The notes below the pieces were generated by a model, which did no database searches, was not told the origin of the DNA, and was given only the letters and a program-made list of their open reading frames with translations. Below, in pieces: positions 44,426 to 54,770 of a stretch of DNA of 64,000 nt (within the stretch, counting starts at the first letter, position 1; each line of letters begins with the position of its first letter). Source of the DNA: JAICSD01 sp963836665 (GTDB lineage Bacteria; Acidobacteriota; Vicinamibacteria; Vicinamibacterales; 2-12-FULL-66-21). The position numbers were made by a program, and so were the translations under genes. The stretch covers positions 1,922,001-1,986,000 of the forward strand of contig CAWIKL010000001.1 in the NCBI GenBank assembly GCA_963836665.1, in the 5' to 3' direction.

Positions 44426-47400
44426 CTACTTGGCGGCCGCGGTTCCGTGGCCGTGCATCGGCGCGGCGACCCTGGCCGACTTGCGGCGCTTGAACCAGTC
44501 CTGCATCAGCTCCATGTAGATGTAAAAGACCGGCGTGACATAGAGGGTCAGTGTCTGCGACACGAGCAGGCCGCCGACGACGGCGAGGCCGAGCGGGCGA
44601 CGGGCTTCGGCGCCGGCGCCCCAACCCATGGCGATCGGCAGGGTGCCCATCAGCGCCGCCATGGTCGTCATCATGATCGGACGGAAGCGGACGAGACAGG
44701 CTTCGTAAATCGCGTCGGCGGCAGTGACCTCACGCTCGCGCCGCGCCTCGACCGCGAAGTCGACCATCATGATGCCGTTCTTCTTGACGAGGCCGACCAG
44801 CATGATGATGCCGACGAAGGCGTAGATGTCGAGATCCGCCTTGAAGATGAGGAGCGTCAACAGCGCGCCGAAGCCGGCTGACGGCAGGCCCGAGAGAATC
44901 GTCAGCGGGTGAATGAAGCTCTCGTAGAGGATGCCGAGCACGACGTAGATGACGAAGATGGCGAGCGCGAGAATCCAGCCGAGGCCGCGCATGGAGTCCT
45001 GGAACGCCTGCGCAGTGCCCTGCGGCGTCGCCTGAACCGACGCCGGCAGCGTCTGCCGCGACATCTCCTGGACGGCGGCGAGCGCGTCACCCAAGGCGAC
45101 GCCCGGCCGCGTGTTGAAGGTGATCGTCACCGACGGCAGCTGACCGATGTGGTTGATCTGCTGCGGCCCGACGGTCTGGCGCGTGGTCACGACCGCAGAC
45201 AGCGGGACCAGTTTCTGCGTCGTCGCGCTCTGGACGTAGAGCATCGACAGCGCGGCTGGGTTCTGCTGGTACTGCGGAGCGACCTGCATGATGACCTGGT
45301 ATTCATCATCAGGGGCGTAGATCTGCGAGATCTGCAGGGCGCTGTAGGACGACGACAGCGCCGACTGCACCTGGTCGACGGTGAGGCCGAGCGCGGCGAT
45401 CTGCTCGCGATCGAGATCGACGTTGAGCTGCGGAGTCTTCAGCTGCAGGTCGGAGGTGACGTCCTGGAGCTGCGGCATGTCGCGCAGGCGCTGCTCGAAG
45501 TCGGGCGCGACCCGATACAACTCGTCGGTGTCGGGATCCTGCAGGGCGATCTGATAGCCGCCGGCGCCGCGGCCGGGGCCGCCGCCGATGCGGATGGCCG
45601 GCGGGTTCTGCAAGGTCACGCGGACGCCCGGCACGCGATTGAGCTTCGGCCGCAGCTCCTCGATGACCTGGTCCGCGGTCAGCGACCGCTGGTCGCGCGG
45701 CTTCAGGTCCATGTTCAGGCGGCCGCCACCGGCGTCGGCAGTGAAGGCCATGACGTTGGGATCCTGCTGCAGGATGCGCATCAGATCCTGCATGTGCTGC
45801 ACCTGCACGTCGTAGCCGATGCCCTGCGCCATCTCGACCGCGCCGCTGATCTGGCCGGTGTCGACGTTGGGAATGAAGCCTTTCGGGATGACCATGAACA
45901 GGTAGACCGTGCCGGCGAGCAGCGCCGCCGACACCAGCATGGTCACTCCCTTGAACCGGATCGTCTGCCGCAGCGTCCACGCGTAGCCGCGCAGCCACGC
46001 GTCGAACGTCCGCTCGACGGCGTTGTAGGCCCAGCCGTGGTCCATCGAGTGCAGCGGCTTGAGGAAGCGGCTGCACAGCATCGGCGTCAGCGACAGCGAG
46101 ACCACGCCCGAGACGAGAATCGAGGCGGCGATGGTCACCGCGAACTCGTGCATCAGGCGGCCGACGATGCCGCCCATGAACAGGATCGGGATGAACACCG
46201 CGGCCAGCGAAATCGTCATCGAGACGATGGTGAAGGAAATCTCCTTGGAGCCCTCGAATGCCGCCTGCATCCGCGGCTTGCCCATCTCCATGTGCCGGAC
46301 GATGTTCTCCAGCATGACGATGGCGTCGTCGACGACGAAGCCAACCGAGAGCGTCAACGCCATCAGCGACAAGTTGTCGAGGCTGTAGTTGAGCGCCCAC
46401 ATCACGGCGAAGGTGCCGACGATCGAGAACGGCAGGGCCAGGCTGGGAATGACCGTCGCCGAGAAATTGCGCAGGAAGAGGAAGATGACGAGGACGACGA
46501 GGACGACCGTCAGCTCGAGCGTGAACTTGACGTCATCGACCGACTCGCGGATCGGAATCGAGCGGTCGCTGCGGACGCCGAGCTGCACTGACGGCGGCAG
46601 CATCGCCTGGAGCTCGGGCAGCAGCGCCTTGACGCGATCGACCACTTCGACCGTGTTGGTGCCGGGCTGGCGCTGCACGCCGAGATAGACCGTCAGGTTG
46701 CCGTTGTACCAGCTGCCGTTGCGCGGGTTCTCGACGCCGTCGTAGACGTTGGCGACTTCTTCGAGACGCACCGGGTTGCCGTTGCTGTAGGCGATGACGA
46801 TCGGCCGGTACTGCTCGGCCGAGACGAGCTGACCGCTCGACTGCACGACGAAGTTGCGGCTCGGCCCGTAGAGCGTGCCGGTCGGGCGATTGACGTTCGC
46901 GCCGCTGATCGCGTTGGCCACCTGATCGATGCCGATGTGCCGCGCCGCGAGCTGCGTCGGATCGATGTCGATGCGCACGGCGTACTTCTGCGCGCCGAAC
47001 ACGGTCACCTGCGCGACGCCGGTTACCATCGACAGCCGTTGCGCCAGCGTGAGCTCGGCATAGCGATCGACCTGTGACAGCGGCAACGTCGCCGAGCTGA
47101 GCGTCAGGAACAGGACCGGCGTGTCGGCCGGGTTCTGTTTGCTATAGGACGGCGGCGACGGCATGCCCGGCGGCAGGCTCCGTGCGCTGCGCGCGATCAT
47201 CGTCTGCACGTCTTGCGCGGCGGCGTCGATGTTGCGGTCGAGATCGAAGGTCAGGGTGATGCTGGTACTGCCCTGGCGGCTGCTCGAGCTGATCGAGGTG
47301 ATGCCGGCGATCGTCGAGAACTGCTTTTCGAGGGGCGTGGCCACGGCCGACGCCATCGTGTCGGGATTGGCGCCCGGCAGGCCCGCCATGACCTGAATCG

Positions 47401-47530
47401 TCGGATAGTCGATCGTCGGCAGATCGGCGACAGGCAGCAGCTGGTAGCCCAGCACGCCGAAGATGAGGATGCTCAGGACGAGCAGCGTCGTCGCGACGGG
47501 CCGTTTGATGAAGACTTCAGCTACGTTCAT
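44426..47530 (-). CDS. RND multidrug efflux transporter, MdtB/MdtC-like
   Basis: A 1034-aa inner-membrane pump of the HAE1 RND class, exporting drugs or other amphipathic compounds by proton antiport. The N-terminal helix is VAEVFIKRPVATTLLVLSIL, and the porter domain begins LPTIDYPTIQVMAGLPGANP. The proton-relay helix contains TLSVGFVVDDAIVMLENIVRH, with the conserved Asp pair. The second half repeats the pattern with KKNGIMMVDFAVEARR and YEACLVRFRPIMMTTMAALM. Length is normal. The ATG overlaps the adaptor stop (ATGA). No outer-membrane TolC gene is adjacent. The C-terminal tail (RRKSARVAAPMHGHG) is short and basic. Confidence 0.96.
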   Translation of the reverse strand: MNVAEVFIKRPVATTLLVLSILIFGVLGYQLLPVADLPTIDYPTIQVMAGLPGANPDTMASAVATPLEKQFSTIAGITSISSSSRQGSTSITLTFDLDRNIDAAAQDVQTMIARSARSLPPGMPSPPSYSKQNPADTPVLFLTLSSATLPLSQVDRYAELTLAQRLSMVTGVAQVTVFGAQKYAVRIDIDPTQLAARHIGIDQVANAISGANVNRPTGTLYGPSRNFVVQSSGQLVSAEQYRPIVIAYSNGNPVRLEEVANVYDGVENPRNGSWYNGNLTVYLGVQRQPGTNTVEVVDRVKALLPELQAMLPPSVQLGVRSDRSIPIRESVDDVKFTLELTVVLVVLVIFLFLRNFSATVIPSLALPFSIVGTFAVMWALNYSLDNLSLMALTLSVGFVVDDAIVMLENIVRHMEMGKPRMQAAFEGSKEISFTIVSMTISLAAVFIPILFMGGIVGRLMHEFAVTIAASILVSGVVSLSLTPMLCSRFLKPLHSMDHGWAYNAVERTFDAWLRGYAWTLRQTIRFKGVTMLVSAALLAGTVYLFMVIPKGFIPNVDTGQISGAVEMAQGIGYDVQVQHMQDLMRILQQDPNVMAFTADAGGGRLNMDLKPRDQRSLTADQVIEELRPKLNRVPGVRVTLQNPPAIRIGGGPGRGAGGYQIALQDPDTDELYRVAPDFEQRLRDMPQLQDVTSDLQLKTPQLNVDLDREQIAALGLTVDQVQSALSSSYSALQISQIYAPDDEYQVIMQVAPQYQQNPAALSMLYVQSATTQKLVPLSAVVTTRQTVGPQQINHIGQLPSVTITFNTRPGVALGDALAAVQEMSRQTLPASVQATPQGTAQAFQDSMRGLGWILALAIFVIYVVLGILYESFIHPLTILSGLPSAGFGALLTLLIFKADLDIYAFVGIIMLVGLVKKNGIMMVDFAVEARREREVTAADAIYEACLVRFRPIMMTTMAALMGTLPIAMGWGAGAEARRPLGLAVVGGLLVSQTLTLYVTPVFYIYMELMQDWFKRRKSARVAAPMHGHGTAAAK

Positions 47531-48990
47531 GATCCGCTTCCGTTTCCAGCGCCGCGGCGGCCGCCGCCACCGTTACGACTCCCAGCGCCGCCGTTCCGGT
47601 TCCCGGCGCCGTCCTGGCCCTGGCTGCCGGCCGCGCCGCCAGTCGTGACCTTGGCGCCCGGCGTCAACCGCAGCTGCCCTTCGGTGACCACTTCCTCGCC
47701 GGGCGTCAATCCCTGCGCGATCACCATCTGCTCCCCCTGCTGGCGGACGATGACGACGTTGCGGACTTCGACGGACTTGTCCGACTTGACGACGTAGACG
47801 TACTGGCCCGCCTGTGACGGCTGCACCGCCGCGGCCGGCACCACGATGGCGTTGGTCTCGGTCGTGAGATCGAGCGTGACGGTGAGAAACTGACCCGGCC
47901 ACAGCCCGTGATCCCCGTTGTCGAAGGTCGCCTTCAGCTTGATCGTACCGGTCGTGTTGTCGACGGCATTGTCGATGAAGGTGACGTGACCGGCTTCCGA
48001 TGCACCGGCGGTGATCCCTGCGGCGTCGTCGGCGTCGGCCGTGGCTTCCGCCGCGCTCCGACCGCCGCGGCGCCCGGAAGGCTCGTCGCCGGCAGGCGGT
48101 GCCGGCGGCTGTTGTTGGGGCTGCGCCTGCAAGCTGCCGAGCACCGGTGGAGTCGGTGGCTGGGCACCTGGCGGCAGCGCCGCCTGGCCGCGGGCGTGCA
48201 CGGTTAGTGCCTTCAGCGCCTGGTAGCGGCGGATGTCGGTGAGATAGCGACCTGGCACCGCGAAGGTCACGTAGATCGGCGACAACTGGTTGATCACCAC
48301 CATTGGGTTGGTGTCGTTGGCGCGAATCAGGTCACCCTGGTGCACGCCGAGCGAGCCGGTCCGTCCGCCGATCGGCGCGATGACGTGCGTGTACTGCAGG
48401 TTCAACTGCGCGGTCTCAACCGCAGCCTGGTCGGCTTCAATCGTCGCCTGGGCCGATTCCGTCTGAGCGACCTGCGTCTCGTACTGGTCGCGCGAGATGA
48501 GCTGCCGCTTGTAGAGGTCCTCGTAGTTCGCGCGCTGCCGCGCGGCGTTGTTCGCCGTGGCCCTGTCGCGGGTCAGGACCGCCTGGGCCTGCGCGAGGGC
48601 CGCCTGAAAGGGGCGCGGATCGAGCGTGAACAGCTCCTGCCCCTTCTTGACTTCCTGCCCTTCGGTGAAATTGACGGCACTCAGCTGGCCGGTGACCTGC
48701 GCTCGAATCTGCACGGTCTGTAGCGCTTCGGCGGTCCCGACCGCGGGGATGGTCACCGGAATCGCTTTCTTGGTCACCAACGTGGTGGTCACGGGCACCG
48801 GCCCGCCAGCCCCGCCCCGGCCGCGCGGGCCGCCGCCTCCGCCCGTCCCGCGGCCCGTCCCGGCGGCATTACCGGACGTCTGTTCCTGGGCCGCGGCCGG
48901 ACTGGCACCGTCCGCGCCTGACTTGGAACAGGACACGACCGACAATGCGATAACCAAAAAGCAAGCAGATACGTATAGATGACGTGACAT
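47527..48990 (-). CDS. RND efflux periplasmic adaptor, lipoprotein (HlyD/MdtA-like)
   Basis: A 487-aa membrane-fusion protein. A lipobox is visible in LVIALSVVSC (Cys about 19), so it is lipid-anchored. A Gly/Arg-rich linker (GRGTGGGGGPRGRGGAGG) precedes the lipoyl/hairpin core: PVTIPAVGTAEALQTVQIRA, VKKGQELFTLDPRPFQAALA and YTHVIAPIGGRTG. An unusual Ala/Gly/Asp-rich stretch (GRRGGRSAAEATADADDAAG) sits in the beta-barrel domain, and a Gly/Arg tail ends the protein (GGGGRRGAGNGSGS). The start at 48990 gives the signal peptide; the frame upstream is shadow. It is divergent from the ABC permease at 49055. Confidence 0.92.
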   Translation of the reverse strand: MSRHLYVSACFLVIALSVVSCSKSGADGASPAAAQEQTSGNAAGTGRGTGGGGGPRGRGGAGGPVPVTTTLVTKKAIPVTIPAVGTAEALQTVQIRAQVTGQLSAVNFTEGQEVKKGQELFTLDPRPFQAALAQAQAVLTRDRATANNAARQRANYEDLYKRQLISRDQYETQVAQTESAQATIEADQAAVETAQLNLQYTHVIAPIGGRTGSLGVHQGDLIRANDTNPMVVINQLSPIYVTFAVPGRYLTDIRRYQALKALTVHARGQAALPPGAQPPTPPVLGSLQAQPQQQPPAPPAGDEPSGRRGGRSAAEATADADDAAGITAGASEAGHVTFIDNAVDNTTGTIKLKATFDNGDHGLWPGQFLTVTLDLTTETNAIVVPAAAVQPSQAGQYVYVVKSDKSVEVRNVVIVRQQGEQMVIAQGLTPGEEVVTEGQLRLTPGAKVTTGGAAGSQGQDGAGNRNGGAGSRNGGGGRRGAGNGSGS

Positions 48991-49054
48991 TCGAGAAGGC
49001 AGAAGGATGGTTGTCAGATCTGAACGACTGTACAACCAAAAACGTTTACTCGCT

Positions 49055-51554
49055 ATGACCAAGACTCTGCAGGACTTGCGGTTCGGGGCGCGAACGCTGT
49101 GCAAGAGCCCCGGTTTCACGGTAGTCGCCGCCGCGGTGCTGGCTCTCGGCATCGGCGCCAATACGGCCATGTTCACGGTCGTCAACGCCCTGCTGATCCG
49201 GCCGCTCGCGGGGCGGGCTGACGATCTGGTCGGCCTCTATAGTCACGATCGGACCAAGCCCGAGTCCTTCCGCGGATTCGCCTACGCCAACTATGCCGAC
49301 ATCCGGGACGGCAACGACGTGTTCGAGCAGGTCATGGCCCATACCTTTTCGATGGTCGGCGTGCCGGCGGGCGAGGGCATGCGGCAGACGTTCGTCGAGG
49401 TGGTCTCGGCCAACTACTTCGACACGCTGGGCGCGCCGCTGGGCGCCGGGCGCGGCTTCACGCGCGACGAGGAGCGCCCGGGCGCACGCATCCCCGTCGT
49501 CATCGTCCGCAACGACCACGCCGCGCTCCTCGGCAAGACGCTGAGGATCAACACGATCGACTTTACCGTCGTCGGCGTCGCGCCGCGGGGCTTCACCGGC
49601 ACCATGGCGCTCATCACACCGGAGATGTGGTTGCCGATGGGGATGTTCGACGTGGTCGTGAACGACATCTTCAAGACTGGGGGCGGTGGCCTGGCGGATC
49701 GCACATTGACGTCCCTCGTCGTCGCCGGCCGGTTGAAAGAGGGAGTCACGCTGGAGACGGCCAACGCGCGACTCGACGTGCTGTCGCGCCGGCTCGAGCG
49801 TGCCTACCCGGCCGAGAACAAAGAACAACAACTGACGGTCAGTCCGCTGCCGCGGCTGGGCACGAGTACGTCTCCTTCGTCGGACCGTCAGCCGGCGATC
49901 GCGGCGACGTTCCTCATGGCGCTATCGGCCGTCGTCTTGCTGATCGCCTGCCTAAACATCGCCAACATGCTGCTCGCGCGCGGAACGGTACGGCGGCGCG
50001 AGATCGCCATCCGCCTCGCCGTCGGCGGCAGCCGCACTCGGATCGTCCGTCAATTGCTGACCGAGGGGCTACTACTGGCGGCCGCCGGCGCCGCCGGCGG
50101 CCTGCTGGTCGGAAGCTGGTCCACCGCCGCGCTGGCGGCGTCGCTCGCCGCCGTGATGCCGCTCGGCATCGAATTTCATCCCGCGCCGGACCTGACCGTA
50201 CTCGCCGCGACGACGGTGTTCGCGGTCGCCGCGACGGTGGGGGCGGGTCTGTGGCCTGCGCTCAAGATCTCGAAGAGGAATCTCGTCGACGATCTCAAAG
50301 GGCTCGCGGCCGACGCCTCGCCGTCGCTCGGCAGACGGTTCACGGCGCGCAACGTGCTCGTCGTCGGACAGATTGCGCTGTCGTTGATGTTGCTGGCCTC
50401 GGGCGGGCTATTCGCACGCGGCGCGCTGAAGGCAGCGGCCGCGAATCCCGGTTTCAGCTACGACGGACAACTGCTCGTCGGCATCGATCCGAGCATGGTG
50501 CAGTACCGACGAAGCGCGAGGCCGCGAGAGCCGGCGCGCGGCACTGGCGCGGATCCGACGCATACCCGGCGTCGCGGCGGCGAGTTTCGCGTCGTCGGTG
50601 CCGCTCGGGGAATTCCACGAAGGGCACCAGGTCGAGCGGGCCGGCGGGCCTTCGCGCCCCGAGCAGGCGGCACGCGTGTCGGCCGTTTTCCGGATTGTCG
50701 GCGCCGACTACTTCCGGACGCTGGCGCTGCCGATGGTGCGCGGTCGCGAGTTCACGCCCGTCGAGGAAGATTCATCGACCGCGCCGACCGTAGCGATCGT
50801 CGACGAGCAGTTCGCGCGCCGGCTGTTCGGCGCCGACGATCCGATCGGCCAGTTGGTGCGTTTCCAGGACACGCCGGGGGCGTCGAACAACCTGGATCGC
50901 CAGCCGATCGAGATCGTCGGCGTCGCGGCACCGATCCGTGACGACCTATTCGATCGCGAGGCCGGCCCGGCGATCTACGTGCCGTCAGGTCGCAACTATC
51001 GCGCGGACACGAATATCCACGTGCGTGTCGCGCAGGCGGGGGCGGACGCACAGGTGCTCGGCTCCGTGCGGCAGGCGCTGCGCGATCTCGATCCGCGCCT
51101 GCCGGTCGTCTCGGCGACGACGATGCACGCGTTCCACGAGCGGAGCCTGGAATTGTGGGCCGTGCGATCGGGCGGACGCCTCTTCCTCGCCTTCGGCGTG
51201 CTGGCGCTGTCGCTCGCCGTGGTCGGGCTGTACGGTGTCACGTCGTATGTCGTGTCGCAGCGCACGCGGGAGATCGGTATCCGCATGGCGCTTGGCGCCA
51301 AGCCGGGCGACGTGCTGTCGATGGTGCTGAAGGACGGGGCGCTGCTGGCTGGCGTCGGGGTCGTGCTGGGCCTGCCACTGGCGGCTCTCCTCGGCGTCGC
51401 GCTGAGCAGCCTGTTGTACGACGTTAAGCCGCTGGATCCCGCTGTCTTCGTTTCGGCGCCGCTCCTGCTGACGGGAGCGTCGCTGGCCGCCGCGCTGCTG
51501 CCCGCGATCCGCGCCATGCGCGTCACGCCGTTGACGGCGCTGCGCACCGAGTAG
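49055..51554 (+). CDS. MacB/FtsX-type ABC permease (one frameshift)
   Basis: About 832 aa corrected. It starts MTKTLQDLRFGARTLCKSPG with the first helix (FTVVAAAVLALGIGANTAMF), has a MacB-PCD domain (ANYFDTLGAPLGAGRGFTRD), then FtsX helices (FLMALSAVVLLIACLNIANM) with RRREIAIRLAVGGSRTRIV. The frame breaks at VQY: CAGTAC followed by one extra C at 50506-50507. Without it the protein continues DEARGRESRRAALARIRRIP and then FRIVGADYFRTLALPMVRGR, a second MacB-PCD and the last FtsX unit (REIGIRMALGAKPGDVLSM, C terminus VTPLTALRTE). The start at 49055 is preferred over 49007. It lacks a permease-prefix domain, unlike the ADOP gene at 37834. Confidence 0.88.
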
Positions 51555-51790
51555 GCCGGGACGGCTTCCGTCGTGGTCGCGACCGACGCGCCGGTCGATG
51601 CGCGCACGCTGCAGCGCATCGCGGCGCGTGCCGTGTTCGCGCTGGCGCGCACCGGCTCGACCTACTCGAACGACAGCGGTGACTCTGCCATCGCTTTTTC
51701 GACCCACGCCTTGCAACGGGCTACCGGCGCCGCGGCGTCCGCCCCGGTTCGCCATACAATGACCTCCGCCCGGGAGGAGGAGGACCACCG
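51555..51790. other. 236-nt intergenic region upstream of the S9 peptidase gene
   Basis: It contains TACAAT at 51755-51760, a possible -10 element 30 nt before the ATG, and a strong purine-rich ribosome-binding site (GGGAGGAGGAGGA). Both support the start at 51791. The remaining sequence shows no gene or clear hairpin terminator for the permease gene. Confidence 0.4.
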
Positions 51791-54770
51791 ATGGCCATTT
51801 CACCGCGCACCAGATCCGTCGTGACGTTCGCCGCTGCGCTGCTCGCGCTGCAATGGACGGTGACCGCACAGTCACCCGTCACCGCCAAGAAGCCGCTCAC
51901 CTACGACGTCGTCGACTCATGGAAATCGATCCAAGGCACGCGCCTCTCCGACGACGGCCAGTGGCTGACGTACTCGACAACTGCGCCGGGAGACGACGGC
52001 GATGTCTTCGTGCGTAATCTGCGAACGGGGCAGGAATTCAAGCAGGCGCGCGGCACCAACCCGTCGTTCACACTCGACGCGCGGTTCGTCGTCTTCACCA
52101 TCGCGCAGCCCAAGGCAGAGGAAGAGCGCGACGCACAGGCGACCGCGGCGGGCGGCGGCGAGACGGCGGGGGCCGAGGCGTCCCCGGGGCGTGGACGCGG
52201 AAACAACGCGCGCCGCGAGCCACGCACCGGCTTTGGAATCATGTCGCTGGACGGTGCCACCATGGGACAGGTGAAGACCTTCGACAAGGTCGGCAGCTTC
52301 GCCATGCCCGACAAGTCGTCGACGTGGGTCGCCTACTACCGAGGCGTCGGCGGATCGGCGACGGGCGGCGAACGCGGGGGACGCGGCGGCTCGCCGGCGG
52401 CAGTCGGCGGTCGCGGCGGCGCGAACGCCGCAGCAGGGCCCTCGCGCGAGAAGCGCAAGGATCCCGGTTCGGATCTGATCATCCGAAACCTCGTCAGCGG
52501 TGAAGAAGTCACCGTTCCCGAGGTGACCGAGTACGCCTGGGACAAGAGGGGCGACTGGATCGCGTATGCCGTGTCGTCGACCGATGCGGCAAAAGACGGC
52601 GCCTATGCGAGGCACGTCGCCGACGGCGCGATCAAGACGCTGCACGCCGGACGTGGCCACTACAAGGGGCTCGCCTTCGACGACGGCGGCACCCAGGCCG
52701 CTTTCCTGAGCGACGACGCGGACTACGGGCAGAAGGTGGCGCCGTACCGGCTTTATTACTGGAAGACGACCGACGCGGTGGCCACTGAGCTGGCGTCGGG
52801 TACGACACCGGGCCTCGCCAAGGGCATGGTGGTCAGTGAATTTTCATCGCCGCGCTTCTCCAAAGACGGAACGAAGCTGTTCTTCGGGACTGGCCCACCG
52901 CCCGCAGCGGCACCGGATCCTGATGCGAAGACACCGGCGCCCGTGAGAGTCGACCTCTGGAACTATCACGATCCCCTCATCCAGCCGATGCAGAAGGTTC
53001 GCGATCAGCAGGAACGCGAACGCAGCTACCGCGCCGTCGTGCACCTGGCGGATCGCCACGTGACTCAGCTCGCGACGGAGGACCTGCCGACGGTGACGCC
53101 GGGAGAGGACCCGACGCAAGCGCTCGGTCTTTCCGACGTGTCCTACCGGCAGGAAATCTCCTGGGACCAGGATTACAACGATGTCTTCCTGCTCGATCTG
53201 AAGACTGGCCAGCCAAAGAAGGTGCTCGAGCACTGGGCCGGCAACGTGACGGCGATGTCGCCCGGCGGCAAGTACGTCCTCTACTTCGACGAGCGCGACG
53301 GTCACTGGTACACGTATCGCGCCTCCGACGGCGCGCGCACGAACCTCACTGTGAAGATCGCCAGCAAGTTCCAGCAGGACAACACCACGCCCGATCAGCC
53401 TGGGGCCTTCGGATCCGCCGGCTGGACTGTCGACGACGCGTCGGTTCTGCTCTACGACAAGTACGACATCTGGGAAGTGAAGCCGGACGGTTCCGGCGCC
53501 CACATGGTCACCAACGGCGAGGGGCGCCGGCAGGAATTGATCTTCCGCTACCGCTCGCTCGATCCCGAAGAACGCATCATCCCGTCAACGAAGCCCCTGC
53601 TCCTGGCGACAACCAACGACAAGACACGGGCCAGCGGCGTCTACCGCATCGCCAGCCTGGCGACCACCGCAGCGCCCGAGAAGGTCGTAATGCTCGACAA
53701 GGCGTTCGGCCCGCTGACGAAGGCGAAGGCGGCCGAGACCGTCGTCTTCACGCTGTCGCGTTTCGAGGAGTTCCCCGACCTGTGGGTCAGCGACACGACG
53801 TTCAAGAGTCTCAAGAGAGTGTCGAACGCCAATCCGCAGGCGTCGGAATACCTGATGGGCCGCTCCGAGCTCATCGAATACGTCAACGCCGATGGCAAGA
53901 AGCTCAAGGCGATTCTGACCAGGCCGGAGAACTTCGATCCGAACAAGAAGTATCCGCTGATGGTTTACATCTACGAGGAACTGACGACGGGGCTGCACAC
54001 CTACAACGCCCCAAACGTCGGGACGAGCATCAACATCCCGCGCTACGTCAGCAACGGTTACGTCGTCCTCCGCCCCGACATCGTCTACGAGACCGGCTAC
54101 CCTGGGCAAAGCGCCGAGAAATGCGTGATCCCGGCGGTGCAGACGGTGCTGGCCCTGGGCTTCATCGATCCGAAGCGGATCGGCATCCAGGGGCATTCGT
54201 GGGGCGGCTACCAGATCACCTACTTGGTGACGCGCACGAACATGTTCGCGGCGGTGGAGGCAGGGGCCTCGGTGTCGAACATGATCAGCGCCTACGGCGG
54301 CATTCGCTGGGGTACCGGGATGTCGCGCGCCTTCCAGTACCGAGAAGACGCAGTCGCGCATCGGCGCGCCACCGTGGGACGCGCCGCTGCAGTTCATCGA
54401 GAACTCGCCGATTTTTTGGGTCAAGAAGGTGCAGACGCCGTACCTGACGATCCACAACGACGAAGACGACGCCGTACCGTGGTACCAGGGCATCGAATGG
54501 TTCACCGCGATGCGCCGCCTCGGCAAGGAGGCGTACATGTTCTCGTTCAACGGCGAGAAGCACGGTCTCCGCGATCGGGGCAACATGAAGTATTGGACCG
54601 TGCACATGGACGAATTCTTCGACCACTACCTGCTCGGTAGGCCACGGCCGGAGTGGATGGACAAGGGGGTCTCCTACCAGGACCGCGGTACGCGCGACGT
54701 CACGCCGCTCTTCAAGAAAAGGACGGGTGCCGCATCGACGTCGCAGCCGCAGGAGAAAGGCTTGCCGTGA
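51791..54770 (+). CDS. S9-family peptidase (prolyl oligopeptidase-like), secreted (one frameshift)
   Basis: About 992 aa corrected. A signal peptide (SVVTFAAALLALQWTVTAQS) leads to a beta-propeller with WD-like blades and two Gly/Arg-rich inserts (GRGRGNNARR; GGERGGRGG). The C-terminal alpha/beta-hydrolase domain has the nucleophile in IQGHSWGGYQ. The frame breaks at AFQY: CAGTAC with one extra C at 54340-54341. The corrected frame gives EKTQSRIGAPPWDAPLQFIE, then the catalytic Asp region in LTIHNDEDDAVPWYQG and the His in FNGEKHGLRDRG. As sequenced, Ser is separated from Asp and His, so the product would be inactive. Family enzymes cleave peptides after Pro or Ala. Confidence 0.9.

Noticed and set aside
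44909..46591. 560-codon plus-strand frame
   Set aside because: Exact antisense of the RND transporter, with His/Arg/Asp-rich sequence and no family.
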